From the NCBI GenBank assembly GCA_963169805.1, contig CAUJDY010000101.1, forward strand, positions 1 through 55,814: DNA of 55,814 bases, read 5' to 3'. Numbering within the stretch: position 1 is the stretch's first letter; every line of letters starts with the position of its first letter. The position numbers and the translations under genes were made by a program. Below the pieces are notes generated by a model. It was not told the origin of the DNA. It worked only from the letters and a program-made list of their open reading frames with translations, and ran no database searches. Below are positions 1 through 6,608 of this stretch, in pieces. This DNA comes from Bdellovibrionota bacterium (lineage in GTDB: Bacteria; Bdellovibrionota; Bdellovibrionia; Bdellovibrionales; JAEYZS01).

Positions 1-77
1 GCGCCACCGTTGTTTTAGCTGCGCATCAAAAATCTGATATCGTTATATTTGATGCGCAGCTAAACCAACGGTGGCGC
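1..77. repeat. Long imperfect inverted repeat (30-bp arms)
   Basis: Arms 1-30 and 48-77 are reverse complements at 29 of 30 positions (single mismatch at 13/65), separated by a 17-nt AT-rich loop. The outer part is GC-rich (GCGCCACCGTTG). The left arm begins at the first base of the window, so the repeat may extend further left. No T-run follows it on the plus strand. It could be a terminator for an unseen gene reading right-to-left, or an interspersed hairpin element. Confidence 0.75.
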
Positions 78-142
78 CGTACCTTTTGTTGCTACATTGT
101 TGCCTATTAAGACTTTTGTCTGTTTCTTCCGATAAATATTGA

Positions 143-745
143 GTGAAAAAGCGTAACTTATATTTATTCTTCAGTTTTATCTGCCTATCTATACTTTTTG
201 GATTATTTCAAAACTTTTCGATTCCAAAGAAAAATGCTCTTGATAAGTTTATCCCTGAGTACCGCATTAAAGATTATGTAGGTGGAATAGAGGCTCCAAC
301 TGGCTTTACAGATTATATCGAAGAACAAATCTCAGATACTGATATTGTTTTTGATCATAAAAGTTTTTTAAAAAAGTCTATAAAAGATAGTCCTGTTTAT
401 AAATCTTTAAAAGACTATATGGATATATCGAATGAAAATTTAAGTGCAGGCACATGTTACGATGCAAATGGAGACGCCACTGTATGTCCTCAAAATTCTA
501 ACAGCGCTATTCATGAAAACGAAGAAATTATCAAAAGCATGAAGTTTCGTGCTAACCCTGGAAGAAGAGAAGCTTCAGTAAAAATGAATACAGTAGGAAA
601 TATCAACTCTGACATCAATTATTGCGTAGAGGATCAAAACCTAAGCCTTCGTGTTAGACAAAATATAGGATCTCAATCAAATGTTCAGCTTAAAGTAGAC
701 TCTAAAGATCAATCTGGCTCTCTTCAGTGGAGCTTGAGCTGGTAA
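143..745 (+). CDS. Hypothetical exported or membrane-anchored protein
   Basis: This 200-residue protein is not recognised. A GTG start gives an N-terminus with two Lys and an Arg followed by a hydrophobic stretch (about residues 6-24), which is a signal peptide or signal anchor. The rest is polar. A pair of cysteines near residues 104 and 114 and another Cys near 161 could form disulfides outside the cytoplasm. The last 45 residues have alternating hydrophobic/polar character suggestive of beta strands and end in Trp. Its last 44 nt overlap the 3' end of the gene on the opposite strand, so at least one of the two ends is probably not strongly constrained. No function is assigned. Confidence 0.6.
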   Translation: MKKRNLYLFFSFICLSILFGLFQNFSIPKKNALDKFIPEYRIKDYVGGIEAPTGFTDYIEEQISDTDIVFDHKSFLKKSIKDSPVYKSLKDYMDISNENLSAGTCYDANGDATVCPQNSNSAIHENEEIIKSMKFRANPGRREASVKMNTVGNINSDINYCVEDQNLSLRVRQNIGSQSNVQLKVDSKDQSGSLQWSLSW

Positions 746-1121
746 GCCTCTGAACCTCGGATTCTAGCACCCTTACTAAAGTCTTTAAGTCCGTTACTTC
801 TTCTTTCAATTGAAAAATATGCTCTTCTTTTTCATGCAGAACCTGTGTGTAGGCTCTTTTTATTTCATCAATGAGCGCCTGAGCCAATCCATTTCCTTTG
901 TTTTCATCTAAATTAAAATTTGTATTTACTACTGGCTGTTGCGTATCGATGTGAATGGATTTTCTCCCGCTATTATTTTTTTGAACCGACTCATCAAGTA
1001 TAAAATACTTACCGTCTTCTAGTTTGAACTCAATACTTTTGTCTTTGATGCGCCTTCTTAGGGTTGAAATACTTATGCTGTGTTTATTTGAAAATTCTAT
1101 TAGAGGTAGCCAATGATTCAT
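702..1121 (-). CDS. Small helix-turn-helix protein with C-terminal coiled coil
   Basis: This 139-residue protein has two visible parts. Residues 1-45 resemble an excisionase/MerR-type winged helix: a short helix-turn-helix (STLRRRIKDKSIEFK) followed by a beta wing (EDGKYFILDE). Residues 80-128 are a heptad-like coiled coil rich in Glu, Lys and Leu (EIKRAYTQVL, EEHIFQLKEE, LKTLVRVLES), which probably mediates dimerisation. A Ser/Thr tail follows. It is likely a small DNA-binding regulator. Its target is unknown; the adjacent 1191-1239 palindrome and the divergent lipase gene are the obvious candidates. It overlaps the convergent gene at 143-745 by 44 nt. Confidence 0.65.
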   Translation of the reverse strand: MNHWLPLIEFSNKHSISISTLRRRIKDKSIEFKLEDGKYFILDESVQKNNSGRKSIHIDTQQPVVNTNFNLDENKGNGLAQALIDEIKRAYTQVLHEKEEHIFQLKEEVTDLKTLVRVLESEVQRLTSSSSTEESQIDL

Positions 1122-1190
1122 AAGCCGATCCTATGCACAAAGGTCCTAACTGTAAATAGAAAATGGGTAGTCATCTGAATATTCACTAGG

Positions 1191-1239
1191 TGCCAGGCAC
1201 TTGGAAACAAATGAATTTTTTGTTTCCAAGTGCCTGGCA
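1191..1239. repeat. Perfect 21-bp inverted repeat between divergent genes
   Basis: Arms 1191-1211 (starts TGCCAGGCACTTGG) and 1219-1239 are perfect reverse complements around a 7-nt loop. Each arm contains its own odd dyad, TGCC-N-GGCA. A pyrimidine/T-rich run (1241-1256) follows on the plus strand, so in shape it is a Rho-independent terminator. However, no plus-strand gene ends close upstream (the nearest stop is at 745). It lies in the divergent control region between the HTH gene and the lipase. It may be a terminator, a large operator or an interspersed hairpin repeat. Confidence 0.8.
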
Positions 1240-1301
1240 TCTTTCTTTTTTTTCCTCTCTGCGTTAGAATGAGGTATCGACAGCGGAAAAGAGCGGCACC
1301 T

Positions 1302-2489
1302 ATGAAGTTTGTTAAAAATAAGAAATCAATAGCATTGGTCCTCAGTGGCGGCGGAATTAAGGCAGCAGCCTTTCATATAGGCGTTTGCCTTGCTCTCAAC
1401 GAAAAGGGTTTCAAGTTTGTAGGCGGACTAGCAAAAGAGTATCGAGATGAGGATAGCAGCCCTCTTAAAATTAGAACCTATGTAGGATCAAGTGCAGGCT
1501 CAATTATTTCCACCTTTCTTGCTGCCGGCTACACCGTAGAAGATCTAATTATTGCCTTTGAAATGGGAATTAAAAGCATACCCCGCCCAGCTGTTCCAAA
1601 ACTAAAACCACTCACTTATTGGGATATATTCTCTTTAGACTCTCCAGGAATTTTAAAATCGATTCCAAGTAAACTTCGCAAAAAATCTTTAGTAACAGGA
1701 GGCTTTGAGGCTTTACTCAAAAACGGTTTAAAGTTTAGCGGTTTATTCTCCACCAAAGGGCTAGAAAAGTATCTTCGTACAAATGTACTCCCAACGAATA
1801 ATTTCAGTGACCTGGCAGCCAACCTATACATAGTTGCAACTCAACTCAACCACTCTAGAAAAACCGTATTTGGCCCCATTACTAATGAAATCTGCACCGG
1901 AGAAACAGAGTACGCTGGTTACTCTAAAATCAGTGATGCTGCGGCAGCATCCATGGCTCTTCCACCTGTTTTTGGACCTTATGGAATCCAAAATGAAAAA
2001 AAAGAAATGAAGTATTTTTTTGATGGTGAGATTAGAGATACTCTTTCTACTCACGTAGCAGCAGACCACGGGGCTGACTTGGTTATTTCAAGTTATTCAA
2101 TTCAGCCTTATCATTATAATAAAAAAATGGGATCGCTTCATGAGTATGGAATTCCACTCATCATTAACCAAGCCCTCTATCAAGTTGTAGAACAAAAGAT
2201 TCAAAGGCACATCAAATACCAAGATGATATCAAAACAATTTACAACGCTGTGGATGGTTACTTTAAACAGATGAATCTTCCCGACGAACACAGAGAAAAG
2301 CTTTTAGAGATTATAAAAAAGCGAGTTAGCTACAAACCACAGGTTGATTACATTTACATTCACCCTAATCCTCAGGATTATGAAATGTTTTTCGTGGATC
2401 ACTTCTCACTCAATAGAGTCATTTTAGAGCGGATAGTAAAAATTGGATTTAAATCCGCTCTAAAAGTCTTAAGAAAGTACGATATTTAA
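1302..2489 (+). CDS. Patatin-like phospholipase / lipid acyl hydrolase
   Basis: A 395-residue serine hydrolase of the patatin family, expected to cleave acyl chains from phospholipids with a Ser-Asp dyad. The oxyanion loop is SGGGIKAAAFH (residues 15-25). The nucleophile elbow is GSSAG, with Ser64 as nucleophile. The catalytic Asp is in the DGE motif, about Asp241. ATG 1302 is preferred over GTG 1230 because the longer form would begin inside the inverted repeat and adds 24 residues unlike the family, while GGAAAAGAG lies just upstream of 1302. No signal peptide is seen, so it may be cytoplasmic or secreted by a leaderless route. It ends 5 nt before a convergent gene. Patatins are known as secreted toxins or membrane-remodelling lipases, but the role here is open. 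Confidence 0.85.
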   Translation: MKFVKNKKSIALVLSGGGIKAAAFHIGVCLALNEKGFKFVGGLAKEYRDEDSSPLKIRTYVGSSAGSIISTFLAAGYTVEDLIIAFEMGIKSIPRPAVPKLKPLTYWDIFSLDSPGILKSIPSKLRKKSLVTGGFEALLKNGLKFSGLFSTKGLEKYLRTNVLPTNNFSDLAANLYIVATQLNHSRKTVFGPITNEICTGETEYAGYSKISDAAAASMALPPVFGPYGIQNEKKEMKYFFDGEIRDTLSTHVAADHGADLVISSYSIQPYHYNKKMGSLHEYGIPLIINQALYQVVEQKIQRHIKYQDDIKTIYNAVDGYFKQMNLPDEHREKLLEIIKKRVSYKPQVDYIYIHPNPQDYEMFFVDHFSLNRVILERIVKIGFKSALKVLRKYDI

Positions 2490-2493
2490 TCTA

Positions 2494-2904
2494 TCACTTT
2501 ATACCAAATGTGCGACATGCTGTCTCAACATCTGTATCAGAGATATCATTGCAAACCCCATCTATTCTCACTCCCCAGACACGAGCAGTTACTGCTCTAG
2601 CAAGTTCATTGCAATCTGTGCGTCTATCTACATACGCCATTAAACTACTGCTACAGGAGTCTGAGTTGTACAATTGAATTGCCCTGTTTGATCCAGCGGC
2701 TTTAAATGCTACACATACAGCAGATCCAAACATATCATGAATATCCTCACATCTTCCATTAATGCGAACACCCCAAACTCTTTTACCTGCAATCAAAGAA
2801 CAATCAAATCCAGGCCTTAAGTTCGCGATTAATTCACCGCTACAAGTATCTGACTGATATAGAAATATTGGCCCCGCTGCCTCCGTGGTCATTATCCTCA
2901 CCAC
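2494..2904 (-). CDS. Two-repeat Cys-containing domain, likely 3' part of a frameshifted secreted gene
   Basis: The reading frame encodes two tandem copies of a roughly 58-residue unit. Each has the pattern LYxSDxCSxxL, then a Cys, then RVWGVRIxGxC, xDI and a final Cys-x3-F. Four cysteines per unit suggest a disulfide-stabilised extracellular domain, yet this frame has no signal peptide. The overlapping upstream frame (2840-3046) supplies a signal peptide and a Cys-rich segment but stops early. Skipping one G in the GGGG run near 2871-2874 would join them in phase. The nominal start (GTG 2904) lies inside the upstream frame. It is therefore either a broken gene, a +1 frameshifting gene, or a sequence error. 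The family is not recognised. Confidence 0.55.
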   Translation of the reverse strand: MVRIMTTEAAGPIFLYQSDTCSGELIANLRPGFDCSLIAGKRVWGVRINGRCEDIHDMFGSAVCVAFKAAGSNRAIQLYNSDSCSSSLMAYVDRRTDCNELARAVTARVWGVRIDGVCNDISDTDVETACRTFGIK

Positions 2905-3046
2905 ACTCTCTTAAATAATCTCTTGCATCTCGAATCGCTTCACGTGCTTGATTGATGCAGTATCTACTGCAAGAAAAATCACATTCATCCGCCCGTACAT
3001 TTATAGCTCCTAAAAAAATCATCGCTGCTAATATTAATAACTTCAT
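2840..3046 (-). CDS. Signal-peptide-bearing 5' part of the same secreted protein
   Basis: This 68-residue frame begins with a clear Sec signal peptide (LLILAAMIFLGAINVRA, cleavage after about residue 19). It is followed by a short Cys-rich helical segment (DECDFSCSRYC, then AREAIRDARDYLREC) and a Gly-rich linker. After the linker it runs into a stop at 2840, while the adjacent frame continues as a two-repeat Cys domain. The start overlaps the stop of the upstream gene in ATGA form (3043-3046), implying translational coupling with the 158-residue secreted protein. Alone it could be a tiny secreted peptide; joined with the next frame it would be a mature protein of about 180 residues. The joined form is the more natural reading. 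Confidence 0.5.
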   Translation of the reverse strand: MKLLILAAMIFLGAINVRADECDFSCSRYCINQAREAIRDARDYLRECGEDNDHGGSGANISISVRYL

Positions 3047-3519
3047 TTTATTCCCCCGAATGTATCATTAAAGATTGTGGCATTTTCATTACATTTTGAA
3101 TTACTACCCTCATATTTTCTTTCAACTTCCGAGACGCTACCTTCTACATCAAATTTAATTTTGATAAGATTTGTATAGGCATCACAAAAAGCAATAACCT
3201 TAGATCTGTGTAGTTGGCCGCCTTCAATTTTGCCCATCAAACGATCTTTTTCTGCATTACACTTGGAATTACTGCCTAAGTAATACTTTGCCTCACCTTT
3301 TTTGTTGGCTTCATTATCGTAGAGCTCAATATTGAGATTTGTATAAGAATCACAGGTAGCAATTACGCGCACTAATGGATAATCAAAGTCCTCACCCTTA
3401 CACTCATAGCCGCGATACCTCATTTCTCTCAGCAGCTCTCGATCTGTATAGCGATCAAGAGACTGAGCGTTTGCAAAAAAACTGATAAATAATAGTAAAC
3501 AAAGAATCAATGATTTCAT
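3043..3519 (-). CDS. Secreted protein with two Cys-containing repeats
   Basis: A 158-residue protein of unrecognised family. Residues 1-18 form a Sec signal peptide ending in ANA-Q. The mature part contains two copies of a roughly 40-residue unit: VIATCDSYTNLNIELYD and later VIAFCDAYTNLIKIKFD, each followed about 20 residues later by an identical GSNSKCN. The paired cysteines in each unit suggest disulfides outside the cytoplasm. It is followed, with a 4-nt ATGA overlap, by the split repeat protein, so the two probably form one transcription unit of small extracytoplasmic proteins. A hairpin lies across its ribosome-binding site. Confidence 0.65.
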   Translation of the reverse strand: MKSLILCLLLFISFFANAQSLDRYTDRELLREMRYRGYECKGEDFDYPLVRVIATCDSYTNLNIELYDNEANKKGEAKYYLGSNSKCNAEKDRLMGKIEGGQLHRSKVIAFCDAYTNLIKIKFDVEGSVSEVERKYEGSNSKCNENATIFNDTFGGIK

Positions 3520-3524
3520 GATTC

Positions 3525-3558
3525 ACCCCCTGGGCCAAGATTACATTCAACAGGGGGT
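3525..3558 (-). promoter_or_regulatory. Hairpin covering the ribosome-binding site of the 3043-3519 gene
   Basis: On the minus strand ACCCCCTG (3558-3551) can pair with CAGGGGGT (3532-3525) across an 18-nt loop. The second arm contains the only Shine-Dalgarno-like purine run (AGGGGGTG), which ends about 5 nt before the ATG at 3519. It also lies just after the nuoN stop, and no T-run follows, so it is a poor Rho-independent terminator. A translation-control hairpin is an inference from layout alone. Confidence 0.4.
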
Positions 3559-3570
3559 AGGGCAGTCAAC

Positions 3571-5031
3571 TTATATCAATGTCTTTAAAATACGTGTCAG
3601 AAAAGGCTGTGAGAATACACCTAGAACTAGAACCATAATAACAGAGAGGTAGACAATGGAAAGAGTTGAAACACTCTCATTTTTTACGAATATTTCAGAA
3701 CTTTCCTTATCCTTCATATACATATAAACAACAGGTTTTAAATAATAATAAACGGCAATTGCTGAGCTCATCATACCCCAAATAACCAACCAGTACTGCT
3801 CTACCTGTATTGCGCTTGAGAATAAAAATACTTTAGCAAAAAATCCACCTGTTGGAGGAATCCCCGCTAAGCTTAATAAAAATATAGACATCGCCAGCGC
3901 TAACCAGGGGTGGTCCTTTGCTAGTCCTTTTAAAGTATCTAGGTTTAGATCCTCGCCCTCTTTCTTTTCGTAAACGCACATAAGCGCAAATAAACCCATA
4001 ATAGTGAACATATAAGTTAAAAGGTAAAACAATATACCCTGATATGAAAACTCACCCGTTCCAAGCACCGCAGAGATCAATCCAACAAATAAATATCCTG
4101 AATGTGAAATACTTGAGTACGCTAACATTCTTTTCAGTGACGATTGTTTAAGGGCAACCATATTACCTAAAAACATAGTTAAAATTGCAACCCATTGGAG
4201 GGTATATAAAGCCACATTCATGTCCATCAATCGGATAACATCCACAAATCCGAGTAGAAAAACAAAAATTACCAACTTCACAGTTGTTGCCATAAAAGCT
4301 GTCATAGGAGTAGGAGATCCTTGATAAACATCTGGTAGCCATGAGTGAAATGGTACCAGGGCCACCTTAAAAAACATCCCAACTAAAAAGGCCATGATTC
4401 CAATTGTCAGCAAATTTTTATCTACTTGATCGCTTGCACTCAGAATTTTTGTTATTTCAGTAGTTTGTGTTGCACCAAAAATAAATGCTATTCCAAAAAG
4501 CAAGAAAGCAGAAGCAAAGCTCCCAAGTACAAAATACTTAAACGAGGCTTCTTTTGGTACAACAGAGTTTCCGCTCAGTCCGACTAGTACATAGAGTGGT
4601 AGTGACAACAATTCTATTCCAATAAATGTTATTAAAAGATCATTTGAGTAATTTAAAACCAGCATGCCAAGTAAAGCGCTAAGCAGTAAAAACACGTGCT
4701 CTGAATACTGGTTTTTGGGAATACTTGGACTGCGATATCCCAGAAATAATGTAAAGAGTGTCGATAGAACTAGAATTATTGTTGTGAGCTTAATGTACGG
4801 TGAAAATACAATTGTGTTATTAAATGCATAAACCACTTCAGTTGTATTTCTTAAAACAATTAGGACGCCAGTTAAAATCACAGCAAAGGCTGCCTGCAGA
4901 AATGTAAATAGTGGTTTTTGCTCTACGTTTCCTGAAAATATTTTAACTGTTACAGGCAAAAGGCTTAAAACAAATAGAACCATTAGCGGTATTGTGAGCG
5001 ATATATCTTGTAAGTAGATTCCTAATTCCAT
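3571..5031 (-). CDS. nuoN: NADH-quinone oxidoreductase subunit N
   Basis: A 486-residue, about 14-helix antiporter-like subunit of the complex I membrane arm, in the inner membrane, coupling quinone reduction to proton pumping. The NuoN/Mrp core is visible: GMFFKVALVPFHSWLPDVYQ with the key Lys in a transmembrane helix, GSPTPMTAFMATTVK, and MLAYSSISHSGY. The length matches the family. It is the last gene of the nuo operon, 3 nt after the nuoM stop (5035). The hydrophobic C-terminus lacks the lateral helix that only NuoL has. Identification is firm. Confidence 0.95.
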   Translation of the reverse strand: MELGIYLQDISLTIPLMVLFVLSLLPVTVKIFSGNVEQKPLFTFLQAAFAVILTGVLIVLRNTTEVVYAFNNTIVFSPYIKLTTIILVLSTLFTLFLGYRSPSIPKNQYSEHVFLLLSALLGMLVLNYSNDLLITFIGIELLSLPLYVLVGLSGNSVVPKEASFKYFVLGSFASAFLLFGIAFIFGATQTTEITKILSASDQVDKNLLTIGIMAFLVGMFFKVALVPFHSWLPDVYQGSPTPMTAFMATTVKLVIFVFLLGFVDVIRLMDMNVALYTLQWVAILTMFLGNMVALKQSSLKRMLAYSSISHSGYLFVGLISAVLGTGEFSYQGILFYLLTYMFTIMGLFALMCVYEKKEGEDLNLDTLKGLAKDHPWLALAMSIFLLSLAGIPPTGGFFAKVFLFSSAIQVEQYWLVIWGMMSSAIAVYYYLKPVVYMYMKDKESSEIFVKNESVSTLSIVYLSVIMVLVLGVFSQPFLTRILKTLI

Positions 5032-5034
5032 TTT

Positions 5035-6576
5035 TTACTCCTGCTCCGCTTTCTGTGCAATTGGCAATTCATAATCTAGTTGTGTTTTAACCAAATGATC
5101 TAAGCTGGATTGTGACCAACTTAAAAAATGGTTGGGAAATATTCCCATCCAAAAAATCAAAATAATTAAAGGAGCCAGCACAATAGTTTCTCTTAGTGAT
5201 ACATCTTTGAGAGCCTCATTGTATGTACCTTCCTTAGCTCCCTTTACATATTCTCCCTCTGGGCCAAAGAATACTTTCTTAACCATCCACAACATGTAGG
5301 CTGCACCAAGTATAACGCCCAAAGCTGCAATTGAGCCCAATGCTTTATTTTTCAAGAATCCGCCCATCAAAATATAAAACTCTCCAACAAAGCCGTTTGT
5401 TCCGGGCACCGCTATAGACGACATCGTCACAATCAAAAATAAAATTGTGTAGATTGGCATAGCTGCCGCTAGTCCTCCATAACTTTTAATTTCTCTTGTA
5501 TGCGTACGCTCATAAATAATTCCAACAAGCAAAAACAGCGCGCCGGTACTCACCCCATGATTGAGCATTTGGTATAAAGCACCAGTTGTTCCATATATAT
5601 TAAGTGCAAATAAGCCTAAAACCACATAGCCCATATGGGACACAGACGAGTATGCCACTAGCTTTTTGATATCTGGTTGGACCATCGCTACCAGAGCCCC
5701 GTAAACAATTCCAACAACTCCCAAAAGCATCACAAACCAACCGTAATAGTTTGTAGCCTCAGGAAATAGCGGAATAACAAATCTCATAAAACCATAAGTT
5801 CCCATTTTAAGCATGATTGCTGCCAGTATAACAGAGCCTGGTGTAGGCGCTTCAACGTGCGCATCTGGCAACCATGTATGAACCGGAAACATTGGAACTT
5901 TAATTGCAAAAGCAATAAAGAAAGCTAAAAACATAAGGGTCTGTGGATTTAAAACCTCACCTGCAACAAATGGAATTTGAAGTTTATAGAAATCAATCAT
6001 ACTTGCAGATGGCGCACCCAGCTGCTCTGCCGTCATAAAAATAAGAGCTAAAATAGCAACTAACATTAATAGCGAACCGGCCATCGTATATATAAAAAAC
6101 TTCATTGCCGCATAGATTCTGCGAGTCCCACCCCAAACACCGATCATTAGGTACATAGGTAAAAGAGAAGCCTCAAAGAAAATATAAAACATAATGCTAT
6201 CTATCGAAAGAAACGTACCCAACATAAATGTTTGAAGTAAAAACAAAGCAAAGTGAAACGTTTTTTCCTTCTTTTCTATTGAGTGCCAGCTGCCCAAAAT
6301 AACTATCGGTGCAAAAAAAGTTGTCATCAAAACAAGCCAGAATGATATCCCATCAATTCCCACGAAGTAGTTAATGCCAAAAAAGGAAATCCATTCGTGT
6401 TTTTCAACCAGCTGAAGCGCTGCTGTTGTTTTGTCAAACATCTGAAAGAGGCAAAGGCTATATACAAAATGTACTATTGCCATTAGTAGACTACCAACTC
6501 GCACCTTGCTTTGAGGCAATAGTAAAACTACTGCAGCAAAAACTATTGGAAGAAATATTAGGCCCGTTAAAAACAT
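5035..6576 (-). CDS. nuoM: NADH-quinone oxidoreductase subunit M
   Basis: A 513-residue proton-pumping antiporter-like subunit of complex I. The signature stretch has the key transmembrane Lys followed by MFPVHTWLPDAHVEAPTPGS, then ILAAIMLKMGTYGFMRF and LVAYSSVSHMGYVVLG, all diagnostic for NuoM. The FFEASLLPMYLMIG helix carries the conserved Glu of the first transport channel. It lies between nuoL (32-nt gap) and nuoN (3-nt gap), in the order usual for complex I operons. The C-terminal tail is short and polar. Confidence 0.95.
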   Translation of the reverse strand: MFLTGLIFLPIVFAAVVLLLPQSKVRVGSLLMAIVHFVYSLCLFQMFDKTTAALQLVEKHEWISFFGINYFVGIDGISFWLVLMTTFFAPIVILGSWHSIEKKEKTFHFALFLLQTFMLGTFLSIDSIMFYIFFEASLLPMYLMIGVWGGTRRIYAAMKFFIYTMAGSLLMLVAILALIFMTAEQLGAPSASMIDFYKLQIPFVAGEVLNPQTLMFLAFFIAFAIKVPMFPVHTWLPDAHVEAPTPGSVILAAIMLKMGTYGFMRFVIPLFPEATNYYGWFVMLLGVVGIVYGALVAMVQPDIKKLVAYSSVSHMGYVVLGLFALNIYGTTGALYQMLNHGVSTGALFLLVGIIYERTHTREIKSYGGLAAAMPIYTILFLIVTMSSIAVPGTNGFVGEFYILMGGFLKNKALGSIAALGVILGAAYMLWMVKKVFFGPEGEYVKGAKEGTYNEALKDVSLRETIVLAPLIILIFWMGIFPNHFLSWSQSSLDHLVKTQLDYELPIAQKAEQE

Positions 6577-6608
6577 GAAATACCTCGCATCTCGCTTCTA
6601 TCTACGTA

